64,000 nucleotides of DNA. Origin: an uncultured Bacteroidia bacterium. Its GTDB lineage: Bacteria; Bacteroidota; Bacteroidia; Bacteroidales; UBA932. The stretch is from NCBI GenBank assembly GCA_902768665.1, contig CACXMA010000009.1:75879-139878 (forward strand), read 5' to 3'. A program made the position numbers and the translations under genes. This document shows, piece by piece, positions 45,332 through 53,624 of this stretch. The notes beneath the pieces were generated by a model that was not told the origin of the DNA, made no database searches, and was given only the letters and a program-made list of their open reading frames with translations. Positions within the stretch are counted from its first letter, which is position 1, and every line of letters begins with the position of its first letter.

Positions 45332-46780
45332 TTACAGGGATTCTATGAGTTCGGAGAAAATGGCGGACATCTTGTCGGCGGCGGCATTGGCTGCGGCGAC
45401 GATGGCTTCTCCGTCGGTTACATAATCATCGGAATAATCGTCGTGGGCGACGTCCGTGATGACGGACATGCCGAAGACGGGGAGGTCGCTGTGACGGGCG
45501 ACGATGACTTCCGGGACGGTGCTCATGCCGACGGCGTCGGCACCGACGGCACGGAAGAAACGGTATTCGGCCGGGGTCTCGTAGGTCGGTCCGGTCAGGG
45601 CCAGATAGGTGCCCTCGAGCACAGGGATGCCCTTGCGGGCGGCGATGGCCTTGGCCCTGGCGATGAGTTTCGGGTCGTACGGGCGGGTCATATCCGGGAA
45701 GCGGGGGCCGAACTCGTCGTGGTTCGGGCCGATGAGGGGATTCGGGATCATGTTGATGTGGTCCCGGATGATCATCAGGTCACCGGGGTGGAAATTGTGG
45801 CTCGTGCAGGCGCCGGCGGCATTGGAGACGAAAAGGTACTTGATGCCGATTTTCTGCATGACGCGGATCGGAAGGACCACCTTGTCGATGCCGTAGCCCT
45901 CATAGAAGTGGATGCGGCCCTGCATGGCGATGACCGTCTTGCCGGCGAGAGTACCGATGATGTAGTTGCCTTTGTGGCCGATGGCCGTCGACACCGGGAA
46001 ACCGGGAATGTCGCGGTAGGAGATGACGAGGGGGTTCTCGATCTGGTCGGCGAGCTTGCCGAGACCGCTGCCGAGGACAATGCCGACAACCGGCTTGCGT
46101 CCCTCGAGACGGGCTTCCACGAAGGCGGCCGCCTCATGGATGGTTTGGAGTCTTTCGTCCATAGTGTTATTATTAGTTTTCCATATTTCAAACAACAAAT
46201 CCAGCGCACGCTGCAGCAGGGTCGCAGGGTCCGCGTCGTTGACCAGCAGCGCATCCGCTTTCGCGGCGCTGTGGCGCTGGGCGGCTGCCCGGCGGCGGAT
46301 GTCCTCTTCCGGGACGCCGTCGCGAAGGGCGCTGCGGCGGATCCGGTCGCGCTCCGGCGCATCGATCCACACGACTTTGTCGATGTACGGCGCGAAAAGC
46401 GGCTTCTCCAGCACGATCGCGGACTCGAACACGACGAACGGGACCTGTCCGGGACCCTTCCAGGGCGCTTTCCCGCAGGCATCGCGCCAGGCGAGGAAAT
46501 CCTCGAGCACCTTTGGATGGACGATCGCCTCGACCGTCTTCCGGACCCGGGAATCTGCAAAAAGCATTCCTGCAAGGCGCCGCCGGTCCAGTTTTCCGTC
46601 TTCCCCCCGGAGCGGAGTCCCAAGCGCCGCCTCGAGAGCGGGCACGAGGGACGGATCGCTGTCATAGAGGGCCTTGGTGCGCGCATCGGCCTCATAGACC
46701 GGCGCACCCGCCGCTTCCAGCATCCGGCAAAGCGTCGTCTTGCCGCTGCCGATACCGCCCGTTATCCCGATCGTCTTCAT
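45332..46780 (-). CDS. Dephospho-CoA kinase fused to purine nucleoside phosphorylase
   Basis: A 482-residue frame with two complete enzymes. Residues 1-206 are CoaE (GITGGIGSGKTT Walker A; DAPERDRIRR; NDADPATLLQRALDLLF), the last step of CoA synthesis. Residues 207-482, from an internal Met in NNNTMDERLQ, are a trimeric-type purine nucleoside phosphorylase ([19 protein letters not shown]-like YETPAEY). The linker DNA AAAACTAATAATAACACTAT reads like an intergenic gap whose TAA codons are out of frame. The key purine-contact residue is Asp (SVITD, residue 443). Separate translation from the internal ATG at 46162 is possible. Confidence 0.88.
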   Translation of the reverse strand: MKTIGITGGIGSGKTTLCRMLEAAGAPVYEADARTKALYDSDPSLVPALEAALGTPLRGEDGKLDRRRLAGMLFADSRVRKTVEAIVHPKVLEDFLAWRDACGKAPWKGPGQVPFVVFESAIVLEKPLFAPYIDKVVWIDAPERDRIRRSALRDGVPEEDIRRRAAAQRHSAAKADALLVNDADPATLLQRALDLLFEIWKTNNNTMDERLQTIHEAAAFVEARLEGRKPVVGIVLGSGLGKLADQIENPLVISYRDIPGFPVSTAIGHKGNYIIGTLAGKTVIAMQGRIHFYEGYGIDKVVLPIRVMQKIGIKYLFVSNAAGACTSHNFHPGDLMIIRDHINMIPNPLIGPNHDEFGPRFPDMTRPYDPKLIARAKAIAARKGIPVLEGTYLALTGPTYETPAEYRFFRAVGADAVGMSTVPEVIVARHSDLPVFGMSVITDVAHDDYSDDYVTDGEAIVAAANAAADKMSAIFSELIESL

Positions 46781-47754
46781 CGGACCACCTCCACGACATG
46801 CACCACCTCCGGTTCGATCCGGATGGAGATGATGCCCCGCAGCGGGACCTTGACCTGCGGCACGCAGTCCCCGGTGACGGAATCGACAAAATCCTCATAC
46901 GGCACCTCCAGCGTCAGGTCTTTCAGCGGGTCCGACAGGATCGGGAAGACCGACAGGAGCTTCACTCGGGCCCGGTCCGGAAAGCAGGAGAGCTTCATTC
47001 CCTGCGGCGCGCCGCTCACGCGGACCGGAACGTCGCCGCTCATTTCCACGAAACGGGTCACGGGCAGCGAATACTTGACCGTAGAAGGAACGAAACGCAC
47101 CCCCTGGATCGGATAGAGGGAGATCTCGTCCTGGATGCTCGACGCGACGTCATCGAGCCGGATCGGCTGCGTCCGCGCCTGCGTAACCCGCTCGAGGAGC
47201 ATGGGCTCGCCATAGACCGTCACCGAATCGGGATAGACGGACAGGGGCGACTGCTCCATGTACTGCTCCCGGAAGCGGATGTCCTTGACCGGCACGACGG
47301 GGACTTTCCTGTGCGCCTCGGTCGGGAAATGGAACACCGCCTCTTCCGTGATGAAATTCACCAGCGTAACGTTGTCGCCGTAGAGCTGCTGGACATAGTG
47401 CTCCAGCTGGGCGGAGGAGATGGCGTACGCATCGTCGCTGCCCGCAACGGGCCGGATGTCCGACGGCTGAAAATAAAGGGTCGTCGCCTCCCGCCGCGCC
47501 TGCCGGCGCAGTTTGCGGATGCGGAATCCGCTCGCCCGGCAGCGTGCCTGGATGACGGCGCGGTCGGCGGAAACCGCCGCACGGCCTTCCAGGGTGCTTT
47601 CCGCGATGACATTGACCGACAGGACCGCGACATAGGTCCTCGACAGATTGGTCAGCAGCCAGATGCCCGCAGCCAGCAGCAGGGCCAGGGTGATGGTCAC
47701 CCAGCTCCCGCTCCGTTTGCGGATGGAGGCGAAGATCCTGTAGAGGAATTCCAT
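46777..47754 (-). CDS. YbbR/CdaR-like protein
   Basis: A 325-residue protein with one N-terminal membrane helix (VTITLALLLAAGIWLL) and YbbR-like beta repeats (SVNVIAESTL, DSVTVYGEPMLLERV, LEVPYEDFVDSV). In Firmicutes CdaR controls the c-di-AMP cyclase; in Bacteroidetes the role is unproven. It sits between yajC and coaE, the usual Bacteroidetes order, and overlaps coaE by four bases. Confidence 0.82.
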   Translation of the reverse strand: MEFLYRIFASIRKRSGSWVTITLALLLAAGIWLLTNLSRTYVAVLSVNVIAESTLEGRAAVSADRAVIQARCRASGFRIRKLRRQARREATTLYFQPSDIRPVAGSDDAYAISSAQLEHYVQQLYGDNVTLVNFITEEAVFHFPTEAHRKVPVVPVKDIRFREQYMEQSPLSVYPDSVTVYGEPMLLERVTQARTQPIRLDDVASSIQDEISLYPIQGVRFVPSTVKYSLPVTRFVEMSGDVPVRVSGAPQGMKLSCFPDRARVKLLSVFPILSDPLKDLTLEVPYEDFVDSVTGDCVPQVKVPLRGIISIRIEPEVVHVVEVVR

Positions 47755-47778
47755 GGCGGCCCGGCCGGAGCTCAGCGA

Positions 47779-48198
47779 CTACTGCTGGGGCGTGAAGTCC
47801 TTCTGGAGGGCGTTCTTGGAGACGCGGAGTTTCGTGTCGCCGTCGACGCGGATGAGGGCCGTCGTCTCGTTGACCTCGACGATTTCGCCGAAGATGCCGC
47901 CGATGGTGACGACCTTGTCACCCTTGCGGAGGGAGTTGCGGAAGTTCTCCGCTTCCTTCTGCTGCTTGCGCTGCGGGCGGATCATGAAAAGCCACATCAC
48001 GCCGAAAATCAGCAGCAGCATGATCCACATGCTGTTGCGGGCGAACCAACTGGGCTGCGGCTGGGCGATTTCCTCAGCGGCCGCTGCGGGATCAGCTCCG
48101 GCTTCGACGAGACCCTGCTGGGCGGTAACGAGACCTTCCTGAACCTGGTCTGCGACCTCGTTGGCCTGAAGGATAAGCGTTGCAATAAACGGATGCAT
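47779..48198 (-). CDS. yajC: Preprotein translocase subunit YajC
   Basis: A 139-residue protein: a single membrane helix (NSMWIMLLLIFGVMWLFM) followed by the YajC core IRPQRKQQKEAENFRNSLRKGDKVVTIGGIFGEI. It has an unusual hydrophilic N-terminal extension of about 50 residues, Ala/Gln-rich. It is part of the SecDF-YajC complex at the inner membrane. Confidence 0.95.
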   Translation of the reverse strand: MHPFIATLILQANEVADQVQEGLVTAQQGLVEAGADPAAAAEEIAQPQPSWFARNSMWIMLLLIFGVMWLFMIRPQRKQQKEAENFRNSLRKGDKVVTIGGIFGEIVEVNETTALIRVDGDTKLRVSKNALQKDFTPQQ

Positions 48199-48219
48199 AA
48201 TTTTTTAATTTTTAATTGT

Positions 48220-49173
48220 TTACAATTGTTTTGCGAGTCCCTTTTCTTCGATCAGCTTCGGGACCAGCGAATCGAGCAGGCCGTTGACGAAGGCGGCGCT
48301 TCGCGGCGTGCTGAAGTACTTGGCGAGCTCGACAAACTCGTTGACGGAAACGCGGGCGGGAACGGCCGGGACGTGCTCCACCTCGGCGAGACCGAGGATG
48401 ATCAGGACGCGGTCGGCCTGGCAGATCCGGTCGCGGTCCCACCCCTTCGTGGCGCCGGTGATGCGGGCCTCGTAGTCCTCATAGCTCGCAAAGGCGCCGC
48501 CGAGGAGCTTCTCGGCGAAGGCCTTGTCGCTGTCCACTTCCTTTCCTTCGGCGGCGAGAACGTCGCTGCGGTAGAGCGGCGGAAGGTCCCAGCGGCCCTT
48601 GCGGGCGATATCCCGAAGGCTCTGGATGGCGCACATGAGCGCATAGTCAAGGTCGTCGACCCAGTAGATGCACTTTTCTTCGAGGATGGACTCCAGGGCG
48701 TCGTTGTCCTGCAGCAGCTCCTCGAAAAAGCGGGCGAACAGCTCCGTATCGGCGGCGAGGGTGCGCTCCGGGGCGGCCATGTAGGCAGCGAACCACTCCT
48801 GCTCCTTCAGCGCGTCGTAAAGGCTGCGCACCAGGGCGTCGTAAGGCTCCCAGCCGAGCTGCTTTTTCTCGACGAGCTTCCGGTAGTCCGGGTCCTCCTC
48901 CAGCAGGCGGGCCAGGTCGTTCTGGACAAACTTAAGGTTGGGGTTGCGCTCCTCGGGGGTCGGGTTGAACTTCCCGCGGGCGGCTTCTATCTGCCGGGCG
49001 GCCTCGGCCGTGACGGCCGGTACGCTGCCCAGGACGAAGAGATAAAGATCCCGGACGGCCTCGCAGGAGCGTTCGAACTCCGACAGCACCTCCTTCCGGC
49101 TCATGGAGCGGTTCTCGCTGTAAGAAAACAGTTCCTTGAAGACCTTTATCCGAAGAATTCTTCTGTTAAGCAT
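48220..49173 (-). CDS. nusB: Transcription antitermination protein NusB (long form)
   Basis: A 317-residue protein. The C-terminal half has the NusB fold signature (CQADRVLIILGLAEVEHVPAVPARVSVNEFVELAKYFSTPRSAAFVNGLLDSL); the N-terminal half is an extension found in Bacteroidetes. It starts MLNRRILRIKVFKELFSY at 49173. NusB binds boxA RNA with S10 in rRNA antitermination. Confidence 0.9.
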   Translation of the reverse strand: MLNRRILRIKVFKELFSYSENRSMSRKEVLSEFERSCEAVRDLYLFVLGSVPAVTAEAARQIEAARGKFNPTPEERNPNLKFVQNDLARLLEEDPDYRKLVEKKQLGWEPYDALVRSLYDALKEQEWFAAYMAAPERTLAADTELFARFFEELLQDNDALESILEEKCIYWVDDLDYALMCAIQSLRDIARKGRWDLPPLYRSDVLAAEGKEVDSDKAFAEKLLGGAFASYEDYEARITGATKGWDRDRICQADRVLIILGLAEVEHVPAVPARVSVNEFVELAKYFSTPRSAAFVNGLLDSLVPKLIEEKGLAKQL

Positions 49174-49193
49174 GATTTTCAAAAAAATTTATG

Positions 49194-49231
49194 CAAATAT
49201 ACGGCAAATGAAAGAATTTTCCTTACATTTG
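49194..49231. promoter_or_regulatory. Divergent promoters for nusB and the PUR gene
   Basis: CAAATATA (49194-49201) gives a minus-strand TATATTTG box for nusB; TACATTTG (49224-49231) is the plus-strand box for the PUR gene 27 bases later. The upstream TTTG boxes are weak. Confidence 0.6.
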
Positions 49232-49258
49232 TAGAGATTTCATTTAAAAAATTAGGGT

Positions 49259-49588
49259 ATGTACAACGAAGATTATGACAATGGCCGCTCCTTCGACCGG
49301 AATTCCGAGGACGTTTATTCCAAGCCCGTCCGCGCCGGCAAGCGGACCTATTTCTTCGACGTGAAGACGACAAGGGGCAACAATGACTTCTATCTGACGA
49401 TCACCGAAAGCAAGCGCCGCACCGAAAGGGACGGTTCCTTTACCTTTGACAAGCACAAAATTTTCCTCTACAAGGAGGACTTCGACAAATTCGCGGAAGG
49501 CCTCGCCGAAGTCGTGGATTATATCCGCAACACCTGCCTCAAGGGCGTTGAAAAGGGCGAGCAGCAGCCCCAGAAAGAGGATTTCTAA
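49259..49588 (+). CDS. PUR-alpha-like nucleic acid-binding protein (DUF3276)
   Basis: A 109-residue protein matching the single-repeat PUR family of Bacteroidetes and Borrelia: SKPVRAGKRTYFFDVKTTRGNNDFYLTITESKRR followed by HKIFLYKEDFDKFAEGLAEVVDYI. These proteins bind single-stranded DNA or RNA as dimers and may act as regulators. It precedes the second phosphorylase gene by 12 bases. Confidence 0.9.
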   Translation: MYNEDYDNGRSFDRNSEDVYSKPVRAGKRTYFFDVKTTRGNNDFYLTITESKRRTERDGSFTFDKHKIFLYKEDFDKFAEGLAEVVDYIRNTCLKGVEKGEQQPQKEDF

Positions 49589-49600
49589 TCTTTCCCGCAT

Positions 49601-50428
49601 ATGACTGACAGTACGACGCTCGTTTACGAAGCCGCCGAATTTCTTCGGCAGCGCATAGCCGGTTTCAAACCCCTCGCCGGCATCGTTCTGGGCAGCGGTC
49701 TCGGCCAGCTCGCAGACGACATCCAGGACGCGGTAGCGATCCCCTACTCCGCCATTCCCGGCTTCCCGGTCTCCACGGCCGTGGGCCACAAGGGCAACTT
49801 CATTTTCGGGCGGCTCGGCGGGAAGGAAATCGTCGCCATGCAGGGCCGGATCCACTACTATGAAGGCTACGGCATGCAGATGGTGGTCCTTCCGATCCGC
49901 GTGATGATCGCCCTCGGCATCCGGTACCTGTTCGTCTCCAATGCGGCCGGCGGCGTGAATTACCACTTCCACGTCGGCGACCTGATGATCATCCGGGACC
50001 ATATCAACATGCTCCCGAACCCCCTGATCGGCCCGAACGACGACCGCGAAGGTCCCCGCTTCCCCGACATGACCCGCCCCTATGAGCCGAAACTCATCGC
50101 CAAGGCGAAACGAATCGCCCGCAAGAACGGGATTTTCGTGCAGGAGGGCGTCTATCTCGGCGACACGGGTCCTTCCTATGAGACCCCGGCCGAATACCGC
50201 TTCTACCGGACCATCGGCGCGGACGCCGTCGGTATGAGCACCATCCCCGAAGTCATCGTCGCCCGCCACGCCGGCATCCCCGTCTTCGGCATGTCCGTCA
50301 TCACCAACGAAGCCCACGACGACTACGCAGAGGACTACGAAAACGACGGCGATGACGTCGTAAAAGCCGCCGCTGCCGCCGCCGAGAAGATGACCACCCT
50401 CTTCCGGGAGATAATCAGTTCGCTCTAG
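49601..50428 (+). CDS. Purine nucleoside phosphorylase (6-oxopurine type)
   Basis: A 275-residue trimeric PNP: GSGLG for phosphate, [35 protein letters not shown] with the purine-contact Glu, and SVITN with Asn236, the residue that in mammalian PNP (Asn243) favours guanosine/inosine. It is a clear paralogue of the phosphorylase half of the coaE fusion. Its stop overlaps that of nadE on the other strand. Confidence 0.93.
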   Translation: MTDSTTLVYEAAEFLRQRIAGFKPLAGIVLGSGLGQLADDIQDAVAIPYSAIPGFPVSTAVGHKGNFIFGRLGGKEIVAMQGRIHYYEGYGMQMVVLPIRVMIALGIRYLFVSNAAGGVNYHFHVGDLMIIRDHINMLPNPLIGPNDDREGPRFPDMTRPYEPKLIAKAKRIARKNGIFVQEGVYLGDTGPSYETPAEYRFYRTIGADAVGMSTIPEVIVARHAGIPVFGMSVITNEAHDDYAEDYENDGDDVVKAAAAAAEKMTTLFREIISSL

Positions 50429-51171
50429 TATTCAAAGTGCGGAATAGGAAGCAGCTTGAACAGGTTCGTCCGGTGCTTCCAGTCGATGCGTGCCTTGACC
50501 TCCGGGTCAGGGCATTCTCCTGTCCGGATGTAATGGTCGAGGACGGCATAGGTAAAGCCGAGATTGTCCTCGTCCGTCTTGCCCGTGAGGCCGTCCGAGG
50601 GCGCTTTTTCCACCAGATCGACGGGCAGGCCGAGGACTTTTCCGACCGCCACGACCTCCGCGACCGTCAAGCCGCCGAGCGGAGCGAAATCGCCCGCGGC
50701 GTCGCCGTAGCGGGTCGAATACCCGACCCAGTCCTCGGAGAGGTTGCAGGTGTTGGCCACGCGGCCGTTCAGCGACTGCGAGACGGCATAGACCGCCGCC
50801 ATCCTCAGGCGCGGGGCGAGGTTGATGCGCGTCTGGGCGGAAATTTCGGTATTGATGGCCCCGAGGGCGCCGCCGACTTCTGTCATCATGGCCTCGAACG
50901 AGGAACCGATGTTGACCTGGAGGTGGCGGATGCCAAGATGTTCAATCAGACGGAGGCTGTCCGGGAGATCGGGCTGGAAGCCGTTGGGCATCGTCACGCC
51001 GACGACGCGGTCCTTGCCGAGGGCCTCCGCGCAGAGGGCGGCGACCACGCTGCTGTCCTTGCCGCCGGAGATGCCGAGGACGGCGTTGCAACCGGGTCCG
51101 TTCTCTTCAAACCAGTCGCGGATCCACTGAACGGCGAGGTCTTTGACCTCCATGGGATTGAATGCTTTCAT
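50425..51171 (-). CDS. nadE: NAD+ synthase (ammonia-dependent)
   Basis: A 248-residue single-domain NadE with the PP-loop [42 protein letters not shown] and [13 protein letters not shown] motifs. It amidates nicotinic acid adenine dinucleotide using ammonia; no glutaminase domain is present. The start at 51171 (MKAFNPME) is chosen because an earlier ATG at 51192 lies inside the -7 promoter box. Confidence 0.95.
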   Translation of the reverse strand: MKAFNPMEVKDLAVQWIRDWFEENGPGCNAVLGISGGKDSSVVAALCAEALGKDRVVGVTMPNGFQPDLPDSLRLIEHLGIRHLQVNIGSSFEAMMTEVGGALGAINTEISAQTRINLAPRLRMAAVYAVSQSLNGRVANTCNLSEDWVGYSTRYGDAAGDFAPLGGLTVAEVVAVGKVLGLPVDLVEKAPSDGLTGKTDEDNLGFTYAVLDHYIRTGECPDPEVKARIDWKHRTNLFKLLPIPHFEY

Positions 51172-51189
51172 GCTGTTTGAAAATTTTTT

Positions 51190-51229
51190 CAAAGATAAGG
51201 AAAAATTTCGGAGAAAATTCGTATTTTTG
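51190..51229. promoter_or_regulatory. Divergent promoters for nadE and the zapA operon
   Basis: CAAAGATA (51190-51197) is a minus-strand TATCTTTG box for nadE. TATTTTTG (51222-51229) is a plus-strand box for the coiled-coil gene starting at 51253. Confidence 0.65.
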
Positions 51230-51252
51230 CAGAGTATGGATTATTGTGCGCC

Positions 51253-51525
51253 ATGCTAGAAGGAATCAAGACACAAATCGACAGGCTGATTGCCCTGTAC
51301 GAAGCGGAAAAGGCGGAGAACGAAAAGCTCCGCTCCCGTCTTGCGGCCCTCGGTGGCGAGAACGATACCTACAGGAAGAAACTTACCGATTTGGAAGAAC
51401 AGATAGACAATCTCAAACTCCAGCAGGCCTTCACCGCCCCTGCGGACGGCAACGCCCAGGCAAAGGCCAAGCTGGGCCGGATGATCCGGGAGATTGACAA
51501 ATGCATTACGCTGCTGGAAAGCTAA
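51253..51525 (+). CDS. Small coiled-coil protein upstream of zapA
   Basis: A 90-residue protein, nearly all coiled coil (IDRLIALYEAEKAENEKLRSRLAAL, LTDLEEQIDNLKLQ) with a helical end (LGRMIREIDKCITLLES). Its place next to zapA suggests a ZapB-like partner in cell division, but no motif proves it. Its stop overlaps the zapA ATG. Confidence 0.7.
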   Translation: MLEGIKTQIDRLIALYEAEKAENEKLRSRLAALGGENDTYRKKLTDLEEQIDNLKLQQAFTAPADGNAQAKAKLGRMIREIDKCITLLES

Positions 51526-51809
51526 TGGAACAGAAGATCACCATCCGCATCGCGGGCAAGGATTTTGTCCTGAAGGCCTCCAGCCCGGAAGAAGAAGAGC
51601 TGATCAGGCTCGCGGCCATCGACATCAACAAACGTCTCGCCGCCTATCAGTCCGCCTTCCCGGGCAAGGCCCTGCCGGACATCCTTTCCTTTGTCGCGCT
51701 GAGCGAGGGTGTCGCGGCCTTGACTGCCCAGCGCAAGCTCGATGCGGCACAACGGGAAGGCAAGGACCTTGCCGACTCGCTGGAAGGCTATCTGTCAGAA
51801 TTGAAATAA
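51525..51809 (+). CDS. zapA: Cell division protein ZapA
   Basis: A 94-residue protein with a ZapA head (KITIRIAGKDFVLKASSPEEEELIRLAAIDINKRLAAYQ) and a helical tail including ILSFVALSEGVAALTAQRKL. ZapA bundles FtsZ filaments at midcell. The start at 51525 overlaps the upstream stop (TAATG). A probable 6S RNA follows. Confidence 0.88.
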   Translation: MEQKITIRIAGKDFVLKASSPEEEELIRLAAIDINKRLAAYQSAFPGKALPDILSFVALSEGVAALTAQRKLDAAQREGKDLADSLEGYLSELK

Positions 51810-51812
51810 TTT

Positions 51813-51997
51813 AGCCGTCAGGACCTCTGGCTGAAAACAACAGTACTCCCAAGTACCGGGCAAGCTCGAACCAGGGATGACAGGCCCCTTGTTACCTTCG
51901 GGAATTCCGCCGCAGGCGGGACATGGGATTTCAGAAACTGGTCGGAACCCAAATCTTATTTTTTAAGATTTTCTGACACAGATGCTGACGGCTTTTT
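51813..51997 (+). ncRNA. ssrS: Probable 6S RNA
   Basis: AGCCGTCAG (51813-51821) pairs perfectly with CTGACGGCT (51985-51993), followed by TTTTT, giving an RNA of about 185 bases with a long irregular hairpin between. Internal stems include CCGCC/GGCGG near 51910-51920 and AAATCTTA/TAAGATTT (51951-51971). Size, closing stem and the position between zapA and rny fit 6S RNA, which binds the housekeeping RNA polymerase. I cannot test it against the family model. Confidence 0.65.
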
Positions 51998-52004
51998 CAC
52001 CAAT

Positions 52005-52044
52005 CGGACGGCTTCCTGTACGGGCAGGAGGCCGTCCGTATTTT
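52005..52044 (+). terminator. Rho-independent terminator after the 6S-like RNA
   Basis: CGGACGGCTTCCTG (52005-52018) pairs with CAGGAGGCCGTCCG (52025-52038) with one wobble pair, followed by TATTTTATT. It should separate the zapA/6S unit from rny. Confidence 0.8.
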
Positions 52045-52079
52045 ATTGTATGACAAACGACTAAAACACTATATAAACC

Positions 52080-53624
52080 ATGGATACGACAACCAGTTTA
52101 CTGATTGGCTTCGCTGCGGGCGCCCTCGTCGCCCTCACAGCCTATATTCTCATCCGTAAACAGATACTCAAGGGCCGCCGGGACGAAATTCTCGAGAAGG
52201 CCGAGCTGGAGGGTGAGAAGATCAAAAGCGAACGCATTCTCCAGGCCAAGGAGAAGTACCTCCAGCTCAAGAGCGAGCATGACCGCATGGTCAGCGAGCG
52301 CAACGCCCAGCTCAAGGACGCGGAAAACCGCATCCGCCAGAAGGAAAGCGCCCTCGGGCAGAAGAGCAACGAGCTCGAGCAGAAGATACGCGAAAACGAT
52401 TCCGCACGCCAGAGCCTCAAGGCCCGCGAGGAGAATCTCGCCCGCAAGGTCTCCGAATGCGAGGCCCTGCAGGCGCAGGTCAACAAGCAGCTTGAGGAAG
52501 TCGCCGGCATGTCCGCGCAGGACGCCAAGAACCTCCTCATGGAGAACTTGAAGGCCGAAGCGCGCACCGAGGCCCAGGCCTACATCAACGACACCGTCGA
52601 CGAGGCCCGCCTGAGCGCCGCCAAGGAAGCCAAGCGCATCATCATCAACACGATCCAGCGCACGGCGACGGAGACCGCCATCGAGAACGCCGTGACGACC
52701 TTCCCGATCGATAACGACGAAATCAAGGGCCGCATCATCGGCCGCGAGGGTCGCAACATCCGCGCCCTGGAGGCCGCTACGGGCGTTGAAATCGTCGTGG
52801 ACGACACCCCGGACGCCATCCTGCTGAGCGCCTTCGACCCGGTCCGCCGCGAAGTGGCGCGCCTGGCTCTGCATCAGCTCGTCATCGACGGCCGCATCCA
52901 CCCCGCCCGCATCGAGGAGGTGGTCGCCAAGGTCCAGAAGCAGCTCGATGAAGAGATGCTCGAGACCGGCAAGCGCACCTGCATCGACCTCGGCATCCAC
53001 GGCATGAACATCGAGCTCGTCAAGCTCATCGGCCGCATGAAATACCGTTCCTCCTACGGCCAGAACCTTCTCCAGCACGCCCGTGAGGTCGCCAACATCA
53101 GCGCCATCCTCGCCTCCGAGCTGGGACTGAACCCGAAAATCGCCAAGCGCGCTGGCCTCCTGCACGATATCGGAAAGGTATCCGACGAGGATCCGGACCT
53201 GCCGCACGCCCTCCTGGGCATGAAGCTCGCCGAGCAGTACAAGGAACGCCCCGAGATCTGCAACGCCATCGGCGCCCACCACGAGGAAATCGAAATGACC
53301 AACCTGATCTCCCCGCTCGTTCTCGTCGGCGACGCCATCTCCGGCGCCCGTCCGGGTGCCCGCCGCGAGGTGATCGAGTCCTATATCCGCCGCCTCAAGG
53401 GCATGGAGGACCTCGCCCAGGCTTATGACGGCGTGACGAAGGCCTACGCCATCCAGGCCGGCCGCGAGCTCCGCGTCATCGTCGGCGCCGAGCAGGTCAC
53501 CGACCAGCAGGCCGGCACCCTCTCGACCGATATCGCCAAGAAGATCCAGGACGAGATGACTTATCCCGGCCAGGTCAAGATCACTGTCATCCGCGAAACC
53601 CGCTCCGTAGCCTATGCAAAGTAA
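52080..53624 (+). CDS. rny: Ribonuclease Y
   Basis: A 514-residue RNase Y: N-terminal membrane helix ([19 protein letters not shown]), a long coiled coil to about residue 200, a KH domain ([29 protein letters not shown]) and an HD domain ([11 protein letters not shown]). It starts mRNA decay at the membrane. Its 3' end overlaps the dsbD-like gene by 11 bases. Confidence 0.97.
   Translation: MDTTTSLLIGFAAGALVALTAYILIRKQILKGRRDEILEKAELEGEKIKSERILQAKEKYLQLKSEHDRMVSERNAQLKDAENRIRQKESALGQKSNELEQKIRENDSARQSLKAREENLARKVSECEALQAQVNKQLEEVAGMSAQDAKNLLMENLKAEARTEAQAYINDTVDEARLSAAKEAKRIIINTIQRTATETAIENAVTTFPIDNDEIKGRIIGREGRNIRALEAATGVEIVVDDTPDAILLSAFDPVRREVARLALHQLVIDGRIHPARIEEVVAKVQKQLDEEMLETGKRTCIDLGIHGMNIELVKLIGRMKYRSSYGQNLLQHAREVANISAILASELGLNPKIAKRAGLLHDIGKVSDEDPDLPHALLGMKLAEQYKERPEICNAIGAHHEEIEMTNLISPLVLVGDAISGARPGARREVIESYIRRLKGMEDLAQAYDGVTKAYAIQAGRELRVIVGAEQVTDQQAGTLSTDIAKKIQDEMTYPGQVKITVIRETRSVAYAK

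Noticed and set aside
46513-49278. 921-residue open frame opposite coaE, ybbR, yajC and nusB
   Set aside because: A shadow frame; four well-known genes lie on the other strand in their usual order.
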